Shown: positions 7,481-11,898 of the stretch, piece by piece
Position numbering within the stretch: the first letter of the stretch is position 1
Layout of the letters: the number at the start of each line of letters is the position of its first letter
Assembly (NCBI GenBank): GCA_045125095.1
Contig: JBGVMW010000025.1
Span: 1 to 11,898, forward strand
DNA from: JBGVMW01 sp045125095
GTDB taxonomy: Bacteria > Bacillota > Clostridia > Lachnospirales > Lachnospiraceae
Direction of reading: 5' to 3'
DNA: 11,898 nt
The notes under the pieces: generated by a model
What the model saw: the letters and a program-made list of their open reading frames with translations, nothing else
Told to the model about the DNA's origin: nothing
Databases searched by the model: none
Translations under genes and position numbers: made by a program

Positions 7481-7517
7481 GGGAACTAGTGCTTCACACA
7501 CTAGTTCCCTTCTTTTT
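7481..7517. terminator. Strong bidirectional terminator
   Basis: A perfect 11-bp stem (GGGAACTAGTG at 7481-7491 with its complement at 7499-7509) encloses a 7-base loop. On the plus strand it is followed by TTCTTTTT; on the minus strand by TTTTGAAG. It ends the minus-strand DUF2188 gene, whose stop codon lies in the T-run, and would also stop transcription coming from the mob/DUF3800 side. Confidence 0.85.
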
Positions 7518-7746
7518 AATAATTCTTGTCTTTAGGCGGACATGTATCATTTCCATAACTATTGCATACGCGGAACTGACCATTTCTATCTTGAACACGC
7601 ATCTCTGAGTGCTGGTTGTGTGCAATCTGACTTGCAATTCTAATTGCTTCTTTTTGCGTAGAAACAACTCGGGTCGCCTTGCTATTATTTGCTCCCCTTA
7701 CAGCCCAATCATTTCCATGACGAACTACGTACTGATTCTTGCCCAT
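7516..7746 (-). CDS. DUF2188 family small protein
   Basis: This encodes a 76-residue protein with the DUF2188 pattern: an opening NQYVVRHGNDWAV strand pair, a helix TQKEAIRIASQIAHNQ, then a second strand pair ending in SYGNDTCPP. Such proteins are small, widespread and of unknown function, and are common on phages and mobile elements. I chose the ATG at 7746 because GGAGG lies 8 bases upstream and the family normally starts MGKNQ. A start six residues earlier is poorer. The gene is 68 bases downstream of a 36-codon gene on the same strand and probably shares its promoter (8132-8160). It ends in a strong terminator. The fold call is good; no function can be assigned. Confidence 0.85.
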   Translation of the reverse strand: MGKNQYVVRHGNDWAVRGANNSKATRVVSTQKEAIRIASQIAHNQHSEMRVQDRNGQFRVCNSYGNDTCPPKDKNY

Positions 7747-7814
7747 CTCTTTCACCTCCAACATAAGATTTGAAAGCGAAAATGAACCGTTCTAAACATT
7801 TCCACATGTATAAG

Positions 7815-7925
7815 CTAGTCTTTTACTGGTATCTTAAACACCTTACCAGTTTTAGGGTAAATCTTTACACCATTTTTAGTAATATAGCGTCTGAAGATAT
7901 ATCTCTTTTTTTCATCTTTCTTCAT
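7815..7925 (-). CDS. 36-residue basic protein
   Basis: A very short gene: MKKDEKKRYIFRRYITKNG, then a short stretch ending KVFKIPVKD. It has a near-ideal ribosome binding site, GGAGG 8 bases before the ATG, and a single clean frame. The protein is strongly basic with alternating aromatic residues, and the YITKNGxKIYPKxGKVF pattern resembles small orphan proteins seen in Firmicute mobile elements. A small nucleic-acid-binding beta-hairpin protein would fit. It lies upstream of the DUF2188 gene on the same strand, behind a leader of about 200 nt starting near 8125. That leader contains a counter-transcribed RNA, so its expression is probably regulated post-initiation. Function is unknown. Confidence 0.65.
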   Translation of the reverse strand: MKKDEKKRYIFRRYITKNGVKIYPKTGKVFKIPVKD

Positions 7926-7983
7926 TCACGTTACCTCCTTCCAAGTTATTATGCTCGCACAAATCAATCGCGAACATTTTTTG

Positions 7984-8012
7984 TTGAACTTTTTGAAGGT
8001 CTCTGCTATACT
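7984..8012 (+). promoter_or_regulatory. Promoter for a convergent small RNA
   Basis: TTGAAC (7984-7989) and TATACT (8007-8012) are separated by exactly 17 bases. No plus-strand gene follows. The transcript would start near 8019 and reach a strong terminator at 8063-8100, giving an RNA of about 80 nt antisense to the leader of the small minus-strand genes. Confidence 0.65.
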
Positions 8013-8018
8013 AGAAGT

Positions 8019-8100
8019 GTTATTCAACTAGTGAACGGTTTTTAAAACCTTCTCTATGTTCTAAAGAGTTTCAAGGCCGCAATCCTTGGACTCTTTTTTT
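8019..8100 (+). ncRNA. Candidate counter-transcribed small RNA
   Basis: The predicted RNA runs from the promoter at 7984-8012 to the intrinsic terminator ending at 8100. It has no supported coding frame. It is fully complementary to part of the leader transcribed leftward from 8125, including one arm of each alternative hairpin there. Its terminator hairpin exposes a CCGCAAT loop that could make a kissing contact with the matching loop in the sense leader. By analogy with countertranscripts of Gram-positive plasmids it may control expression of the 36-codon and DUF2188 genes. The end points are predicted from sequence only. It also lies convergent to the HEPN gene, so a functional link to that gene is possible but unsupported. 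Confidence 0.55.
8063..8100 (+). terminator. Intrinsic terminator of the small RNA
   Basis: A stem of about 12 bp (AAAGAGTTTCAAGG at 8063-8076 with CCTTGGACTCTTT at 8084-8096, one bulge) encloses a 7-base loop and ends in a run of seven T residues (8094-8100). It is a strong plus-strand terminator with no protein gene upstream on that strand, which is why a small RNA is proposed. Confidence 0.8.
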
Positions 8101-8131
8101 ATGAAAAAGAGTTTCCTCTCATTCAACATGT

Positions 8132-8160
8132 ATTATATATATAGTTTTCACCTTTGTCAA
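8132..8160 (-). promoter_or_regulatory. Consensus promoter for the small minus-strand genes
   Basis: On the minus strand, TTGACA (8155-8160) and TATAAT (8132-8137) are both perfect sigma-A hexamers with the ideal 17-base spacer. Transcription would start near 8125 and run left through the long leader to the 36-codon gene and the DUF2188 gene. Confidence 0.8.
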
Positions 8161-8164
8161 CTAT

Positions 8165-8204
8165 ATATTGTGTAACATTTCAAGACAAACACAATATCTT
8201 GTGT
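8165..8204. repeat. Nested ACACAA/TTGTGT inverted repeats beside the promoter
   Basis: ATATTGTGT (8165-8173) and ACACAATAT (8189-8197) form a perfect 9-bp inverted repeat with a 15-base spacer. ACACAA (8189-8194) also pairs with TTGTGT (8199-8204) around TATC. Three half-sites thus sit between the HEPN stop codon and the -35 box at 8155-8160. This looks like an operator for a dimeric regulator of the small-gene promoter. Alternatively it is a weak 3' hairpin of the HEPN transcript. Confidence 0.45.
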
Positions 8205-8899
8205 CATTTCTCATTTATTTGCTTCACAATGTTTTCTACGATTTTATTGACATCTTCAACATATCTATATACTGCATCTTCAGTAATTTCCATTATCTCT
8301 GCATCGGCATGTCTTCTATCTGACTGATGCGCTATAACATTTCTTTTAGAATACAATCCGTTTAAACGTCTTTTTAATTTATCCATTGTTTTTTCCGTAG
8401 CACCTTGCTGATAAAATGTATCATCTGCCAACATTTGCATATTTAATCCTAACAAATTAATTTGTTCCTTAACATCCGCATATGAAACCATAGTAGCTTT
8501 AGCAAACTGCTCATTTACAAATTCAATAAACCAATCAGAATCTTCTCCTGCTTTTAATGCTTTATTTAGCACATCAAGCCTTATACTAATATTACAATAT
8601 TTTTTTGTTTCTTCCCAAATTCCATCAAATATTTTACTCAAGCCAAACTTGGTTATCTCGTGCATAAAAAAATCAAATGCACTCACTATAAAAACTACTT
8701 GAGCTCTCCATACATTCTCTGCTTGAGTTTCATTCCCAGCTTTTTGCAATTCTTGTGCTATAGAAAACATATTCTCTACAACAGATATACTTTCATCATA
8801 ATGTCTTTTTATCTCTACTAGTTCAAAACGTACAACAGCTGGAAGAACCTTATTTCTCGTATCTTCTTTTCTTGTTGATAATTCAAGACTTCTCTCCAT
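8204..8899 (-). CDS. HEPN-domain protein, probable ribonuclease effector
   Basis: This 231-residue, mainly helical protein belongs by motif to the HEPN superfamily, probably near the RiboL-PSP/MAE_28990-type groups. The helix RAQVVFIVSAFDFFMHEI (about 65-82) matches the first conserved HEPN helix. Near the C-terminus LYSKRNVIAH (Arg186, Asn187, His191) carries the intact Rx4H/RNxxxH catalytic motif, which in active HEPN toxins cuts RNA as a dimer. The first 50 residues are charged and helical. The gene starts 11 bases after the ATPase stop, with AAGGAGG overlapping that stop, so the two are translationally coupled at near-fixed ratio. In such pairs the ATPase usually senses infection or restrains the nuclease, which then degrades tRNA or mRNA. 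The HEPN motif is strong evidence. The target, the toxicity and whether it acts in phage defence are inferred. An alternative is a non-catalytic binding partner, but the intact motif argues against that. Confidence 0.85.
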   Translation of the reverse strand: MERSLELSTRKEDTRNKVLPAVVRFELVEIKRHYDESISVVENMFSIAQELQKAGNETQAENVWRAQVVFIVSAFDFFMHEITKFGLSKIFDGIWEETKKYCNISIRLDVLNKALKAGEDSDWFIEFVNEQFAKATMVSYADVKEQINLLGLNMQMLADDTFYQQGATEKTMDKLKRRLNGLYSKRNVIAHQSDRRHADAEIMEITEDAVYRYVEDVNKIVENIVKQINEK

Positions 8900-8910
8900 T
8901 GTTTCCCTCC

Positions 8911-10152
8911 TTATCTGATAGAAAACAAATCAGAAAAAGACTGATTCAACATTGGTATAGCTCCATATTTACCGGATACATATCCTTTTTCCAAATTTTC
9001 GGTTTTTCTAACATTTTTAATTTCAACTAGAGAATACAGATCTGTTGCTCTGTATTCGTTCAACTGCGTAAACCAAATTTGATCACGTCTAAATATATCT
9101 GTATCTAGAAGACTTGTATCGTGAGTTGTAAAAATTAATTGTGCAAACTTATCTTGTTTTGCTTTATGGAATGTTTCAATAATATAATGTACTATTGATT
9201 CATGTAATCCCATTTCAAATTCATCACATATCAAAATCTTTCCATTTTGTATAATATCAATAATAGGGCAGATAACCTCAAATAATTTCTTAATTCCTAC
9301 AGATTCCTCTAACATCAAATCTGTCTGGAAATTATCATATACTATTTTTGCATCTATCTTATTTGCATCTTGCATTGTAAGCATGTTCTTTAAAACATCT
9401 GGCATATCTGCTGGCAAATCTGTAGGCTGTACTTTTATTTTTTCCATTTTTACCCTTACATCCTTAATGCCTGTTCCTAGTTCCTGCAAAAACTTAAGAA
9501 ACATTTGTCTAACATCCTCATCTTGCTGCATTAATTGAATTGAATATTCTGTCCAATTATTAATTTGTGGATTATAACAAACAATATCTGTTTGGAAGAA
9601 CAAAAAGGCCTCTTCCACTTCTTTGAGATTTGTAAAGTTTGCAGCGCATGAAAGAAACAATCTATTTTCTTTAAGAACTGATAAACTCACATCAAATACG
9701 CCCTTATATCTATCCCCTGGTTTAATAGTCATCTTCTCTCTCTCGAAAATTTTAACCTGTTTACCCTTCGGAAAGTAATATAAGTATTCATCTTCAACCA
9801 AATTTTTTACTATCTTAAATCCATATGCATAACGTACATCTTCTTTGACAAATTGAATCGAATATTCACTTGGTTCCATACTACTACTTAATTTGTGAGG
9901 AGCCTGAAATATTCCTTGCCCAGGCTGATGCTTCATACTATTACAAACCAAATTACGCATAAATTCTAATGCATTAAGAAAATTACTTTTCCCTGAACCA
10001 TTTGGTCCATAAATAACAGCTGAACGAAGAACTCGATATTTTGAAAACTCCTTTAATGTTTCTGCATAAGTATTATCACTTGATGCAATCGCCGAGAAAG
10101 TCACCTTATCTTTAATAGACTTATGGTTTGAGCAAGAAAATTCTAATATCAT
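8911..10152 (-). CDS. AAA_15/ABC-type ATPase of a defence-like module (RloA/AbiLi-like)
   Basis: This 413-residue ATPase has SMC/ABC-type architecture. The N-terminus ILEFSCSNHKSIKDKVTFS is typical of the AAA_15/AAA_21 group. Walker A is GPNGSGKS (49-56). An ABC-signature-like LEESVGIKKL lies at 281-290, Walker B is ILICDEFEMGLH (306-317, Asp310, Glu311), and the H-loop is FTTHDTSLL (His344). A KYGAIPML tail near 395-402 is typical of RloA/AbiLi-type proteins. The insert between Walker A and the signature is too short for a long SMC coiled coil. I chose the ATG at 10152 because AAGGAG lies 8 bases upstream and the promoter at 10184-10212 starts transcription near 10177, downstream of the longer frame's start at 10212. 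ATPases of this group drive nuclease or toxin partners in AbiL, PARIS and PrrC/RloC systems. Here the downstream partner is a HEPN protein rather than RloB or a TOPRIM protein. ATPase identity is secure; the defence role is inference. Confidence 0.92.
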   Translation of the reverse strand: MILEFSCSNHKSIKDKVTFSAIASSDNTYAETLKEFSKYRVLRSAVIYGPNGSGKSNFLNALEFMRNLVCNSMKHQPGQGIFQAPHKLSSSMEPSEYSIQFVKEDVRYAYGFKIVKNLVEDEYLYYFPKGKQVKIFEREKMTIKPGDRYKGVFDVSLSVLKENRLFLSCAANFTNLKEVEEAFLFFQTDIVCYNPQINNWTEYSIQLMQQDEDVRQMFLKFLQELGTGIKDVRVKMEKIKVQPTDLPADMPDVLKNMLTMQDANKIDAKIVYDNFQTDLMLEESVGIKKLFEVICPIIDIIQNGKILICDEFEMGLHESIVHYIIETFHKAKQDKFAQLIFTTHDTSLLDTDIFRRDQIWFTQLNEYRATDLYSLVEIKNVRKTENLEKGYVSGKYGAIPMLNQSFSDLFSIR

Positions 10153-10183
10153 ATCATTCGCTCCTTTCATTTCTTTTACATTC

Positions 10184-10212
10184 ATAATACCCCTCACAAT
10201 CTGTTTTGTCAA
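10184..10212 (-). promoter_or_regulatory. Promoter of the ATPase-HEPN operon
   Basis: On the minus strand, TTGACA (10207-10212) and TATTAT (10184-10189) are separated by exactly 17 bases, a near-consensus sigma-A promoter. Transcription would start near 10177, leaving a leader of about 25 bases before the ATPase ATG at 10152. The strength of the promoter suggests constitutive expression, as expected of a restrained toxin system. Confidence 0.8.
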
Positions 10213-10269
10213 CTACATTTGCATATTTTTTGCAATTTTAACATTTTAAACACTCTTTATTTTGTTTTT

Positions 10270-10287
10270 AATAGTATATATACTATT
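10270..10287. repeat. Perfect 18-bp AT palindrome upstream of the operon promoter
   Basis: AATAGTATA is followed directly by its reverse complement. It lies about 60 bases upstream of the -35 box of the ATPase-HEPN promoter in very AT-rich DNA. It may be an operator or simply low-complexity AT sequence. The region 10213-10382 otherwise holds only a small AACAAT/ATTGTT hairpin (10334-10350) and a 10-codon frame with a good ribosome binding site (10330-10362), which I do not call a gene. Confidence 0.35.
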
Positions 10288-10382
10288 GTCTATTTATATT
10301 CCTGCTAGTTATATTAAGTATCCATCATCTTAAAACAATTTTTTATTGTTATTTGTTTTCACCCGTTCCTCCCTATTATAGA

Positions 10383-10544
10383 CTACATCACCGCCTCTAT
10401 TTTCTTCGCCAACAATTCTCCAGCAATAACCACTATCATCTTCCTAAAAACTATGCAATTCACTAATAACTTTAACGCATCCGCTATTATTCCCATTATA
10501 TCTATGGAAGTTCCTATGACACCACTCTCAATGCTAGTTACCAT
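10383..10544 (-). CDS. Possible small hydrophobic protein
   Basis: This 53-residue frame from the ATG at 10544 has AGAGGAG 11 bases upstream. The peptide has two hydrophobic stretches (about 9-34 and 35-43) split by FRK, and ends in AKKIEAVM. A small membrane peptide is possible. The frame can be extended to a GTG at 10619, but that start sits in the T-run of the terminator at 10621-10665 and has no ribosome binding site. No family is recognised, no promoter is evident, and read-through from the upstream LPD gene is blocked by the terminator. It may be spurious or a remnant. Confidence 0.3.
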   Translation of the reverse strand: MVTSIESGVIGTSIDIMGIIADALKLLVNCIVFRKMIVVIAGELLAKKIEAVM

Positions 10545-10620
10545 AACATTAAACACTCCTCTTTCTATTTGTAGAACAAAAATATGTTTCTTGTCCAAAT
10601 GCTCAAATATTTTAACCACT

Positions 10621-10665
10621 AAAAAAAGCAGTAACCAAAGGGATATTCCAATGGCTACTGCTTTT
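10621..10665 (-). terminator. Terminator of the LPD-type protein gene
   Basis: Read on the minus strand, GCAGTAGCC (10653-10661) pairs with GGTTACTGC (10628-10636, one G-U pair) around a 16-base loop and is followed by seven T residues (10621-10627). It begins 11 bases after the stop codon of the large gene to its right, so it is that gene's intrinsic terminator. The A-run on its other side means it may also work on the plus strand. Confidence 0.8.
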
Positions 10666-10676
10666 CTGTTACAGTC

Positions 10677-11898
10677 TTATATCTCTCTATGTGATTTCTT
10701 TTCCGCATCCTTATCCGGCGATAATTTTTCTCCCTTGTCACGATGCTCTATCATTGCCTTTTTTTCTGCCAGCTTCTCCTTTATGGAAATTCTCCCCGTT
10801 GAACGTTCCTCCTCTTTCTTTGACTTTTCATTGTTCAATACATTATCAATCATATTATAATTGCTTTCTTCAAGCACCTCCACCTTTGCAAGTGGTTTAT
10901 ATTCTGACAGCTTATCTAACAGCTCCTTTGCCTTTCTGGCGGTCTGTACGGCTTCACTGTTATCAATCTCCGTACCTTGTCCGAAAATGTCTGTTATGCC
11001 CTCCCTGATGCTTTCTGCTACGATTGCATTAAGAAAATCATTAAGATACCCGATATTTCCGTTTCTGATATCCTCTGTGATATTTGCTACCTGTGCAACT
11101 CTGTCCTCAACTGTATCTCTATATTGATACGTGTCATAATCATAAGAAAGCTGGTCTATCTGTGTAGCAAGCAAAGCTGCCTGCCACTTCTCCAGAGAAC
11201 CACGCACTTCGATATCCGGTAATTTATCAATCATTTCTGCAATCATTTCTATTGCTTTCGGTTCATCTGTAATATCCGGCACATAATCCAAAATCTCCAA
11301 ATCAATCGTTTTTCCAGATAAGATGTCCATTTCCACATCCTCATAGCTCTCTGTCCCCTCTGTATGGATGTTAATTCCAATACCTCTGACTGCATTCATT
11401 CGCTCCGGTGGTATCTGATTGTACAACTTTATGGCTTCATCAACGGTTTCTATGCCCTCATGAAATTCTCCAAGATTATGAAACTCACTGCATTCGGACA
11501 CCATAAGAGTAACTATTGTAGGCTTCTTCTCTACTACATCTTCTTTTATAGACTCTTTTTGCATTGCTTCACGTTTTTCTGCAAGATAACTTTCCACACC
11601 TGGCAGATATGTTGCAAGTGTTCCGGTCTTTCCCTCTGTAATTGGATTGATGTCAACCTTAACACCGCCAATTTTCAGACCATCTTCGTTAAAGGCATTA
11701 AATAAATCATCTTCTTTCTCTTTTCCCTTATATTCCACCACTATATCAAGGTCAGAGCCTTCCTTTTCAAGACCTCTGCATCGACTACCGGTCAAAGCTA
11801 CATCTACAATATCCACATCTATCTCATATTCCTCTATTTTGGATTTTATATAAGCATAGGCGGTCTGCTCCACATCCTCCGGTGTCTGACCTTCTATG
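10677..11898 (-). CDS. LPD-type mobile-element protein with nucleotidyltransferase-like domain (5' end outside window)
   Basis: This is the C-terminal 406 residues of a larger protein. The frame is open to the right edge and reads IEGQTPEDVEQTAYAY there, so the start lies beyond 11898. A pol-beta-type nucleotidyltransferase fold comes first: GSRCRG (visible residues 37-42), SDLDIVVEY with Asp49 and Asp51, and a third acidic residue in VKVDINP (Asp82). A segment at about 120-225 (SECSEFHNLGEFHEGIETVDEA through IDLEILDYVPDI) resembles a large polyvalent protein-associated domain, LPD16-like. A helical part follows, then a highly charged lysine/glutamate-rich tail ending KKSHREI. Proteins of this build are typical of Lachnospiraceae integrative elements and probably help protect or process transferred DNA; their function is not established. 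The GS...DxD...D motif is complete, so the transferase domain may be active, possibly as a MNT-like AMPylator or antibiotic-type transferase. Family placement is by recognition, not search. Confidence 0.85.
   Translation of the reverse strand, partial: IEGQTPEDVEQTAYAYIKSKIEEYEIDVDIVDVALTGSRCRGLEKEGSDLDIVVEYKGKEKEDDLFNAFNEDGLKIGGVKVDINPITEGKTGTLATYLPGVESYLAEKREAMQKESIKEDVVEKKPTIVTLMVSECSEFHNLGEFHEGIETVDEAIKLYNQIPPERMNAVRGIGINIHTEGTESYEDVEMDILSGKTIDLEILDYVPDITDEPKAIEMIAEMIDKLPDIEVRGSLEKWQAALLATQIDQLSYDYDTYQYRDTVEDRVAQVANITEDIRNGNIGYLNDFLNAIVAESIREGITDIFGQGTEIDNSEAVQTARKAKELLDKLSEYKPLAKVEVLEESNYNMIDNVLNNEKSKKEEERSTGRISIKEKLAEKKAMIEHRDKGEKLSPDKDAEKKSHREI

Larger units (their letters stand above)
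7926..8125 (-). promoter_or_regulatory. Long leader with mutually exclusive hairpins
   Basis: From the promoter at 8132-8160 the minus-strand RNA carries about 200 untranslated bases before the 36-codon gene. Early in it, three segments can pair in two exclusive ways. Segment A (8104-8116, GGAAACTCTTTTT) can pair with segment B (8084-8100, AAAGAGTCC and AAGG). Segment B can instead pair with segment C (8063-8076, CCTTGAAACTCTTT). This layout resembles an attenuator or countertranscript-controlled leader. Neither hairpin is followed by a T-run on this strand. Confidence 0.45.

Noticed and set aside
7970..7990. LexA/SOS-box-like GAAC...GTTGAAC near the small RNA promoter
   Set aside because: The spacing does not fit the Firmicute CGAACnnnnGTTCG box; only a weak AACA/TGTT dyad remains.
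7770..8045. Plus-strand frame of 91 codons
   Set aside because: It lies antisense to the 36-codon gene and its ribosome binding site, crosses a promoter, and has no recognisable protein features.
10330..10362. Ten-codon minus-strand frame (MKTNNNKKLF) after a GGGAGG site
   Set aside because: Too short to support. It may be the 5' remnant of a gene cut by insertion of the ATPase-HEPN unit, but nothing downstream continues it.
10453..10860. Plus-strand frame of 135 codons
   Set aside because: It runs through the terminator at 10621-10665 and antisense to the end of the LPD gene, with no ribosome binding site.
1..11898. CRISPR array, tRNA, rRNA, insertion sequence or integrase
   Set aside because: No regularly spaced repeats, tRNA-like cloverleaf, transposase or recombinase frame could be seen on either strand.

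Overview
The window looks like accessory DNA from a low-GC Gram-positive gut bacterium, most likely a clostridium of the Lachnospiraceae type. The evidence is AT-rich intergenic DNA, strong AGGAGG-type ribosome binding sites, consensus sigma-A promoters, a Gram-positive lipoprotein and Sec signal, and a MobC/MobA-VirD2 relaxase pair plus a large polyvalent (LPD-type) protein like those carried by Firmicute integrative elements. All family assignments come from recognising motifs by eye. No search was run.

Layout. (1) Positions 1-685 hold no gene I can support: a GC-richer stretch (1-145) gives way abruptly to AT-rich DNA, with one strong inverted repeat at 581-622. (2) Positions 686-4576, minus strand, hold a two-gene unit: a large secreted protein (Sec signal, calcium-binding TSP3 repeats, von Willebrand A domain, C-terminal DUF3289-like domain) followed 12 bp later by a small lipoprotein. 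The pair has the layout of a toxin/effector and its immunity protein. (3) Positions 4620-5258 are a regulatory and possible transfer-origin region: direct repeats, a perfect 20-bp palindrome, a promoter and an intrinsic terminator placed before the mobilization genes. (4) Positions 5259-6910, plus strand, encode mobC and a MOBP-type relaxase with overlapping ends; a broken DUF3800 gene follows (6982-7428). (5) Positions 7516-8160 hold two small minus-strand genes (a DUF2188 protein and a 36-residue basic protein) behind a consensus promoter and a leader of about 200 nt. A convergent promoter and terminator inside that leader predict a counter-transcript of about 80 nt. (6) Positions 8204-10152, minus strand, hold a tight operon under its own consensus promoter: an AAA_15/ABC-type ATPase (RloA/AbiLi-like) followed by a HEPN-domain protein with an intact RNxxxH ribonuclease motif. 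This is a plausible two-gene anti-phage or abortive-infection module. (7) Positions 10383-11898 hold a doubtful small hydrophobic ORF, a clear terminator, and the 3' part of an LPD-type protein gene with a nucleotidyltransferase-like domain that runs off the right edge.

How it fits together. The mob genes and the LPD protein look like backbone of an integrative or mobilizable element. No type IV secretion genes or integrase are visible here. The surface/effector pair, the ATPase-HEPN module and the antisense-controlled small genes look like AT-rich cargo. The strongest candidates for an undescribed system are the split ATPase + HEPN operon, the vWA-TSP3-DUF3289 protein with its lipoprotein partner, and the counter-transcribed leader beside the HEPN gene.
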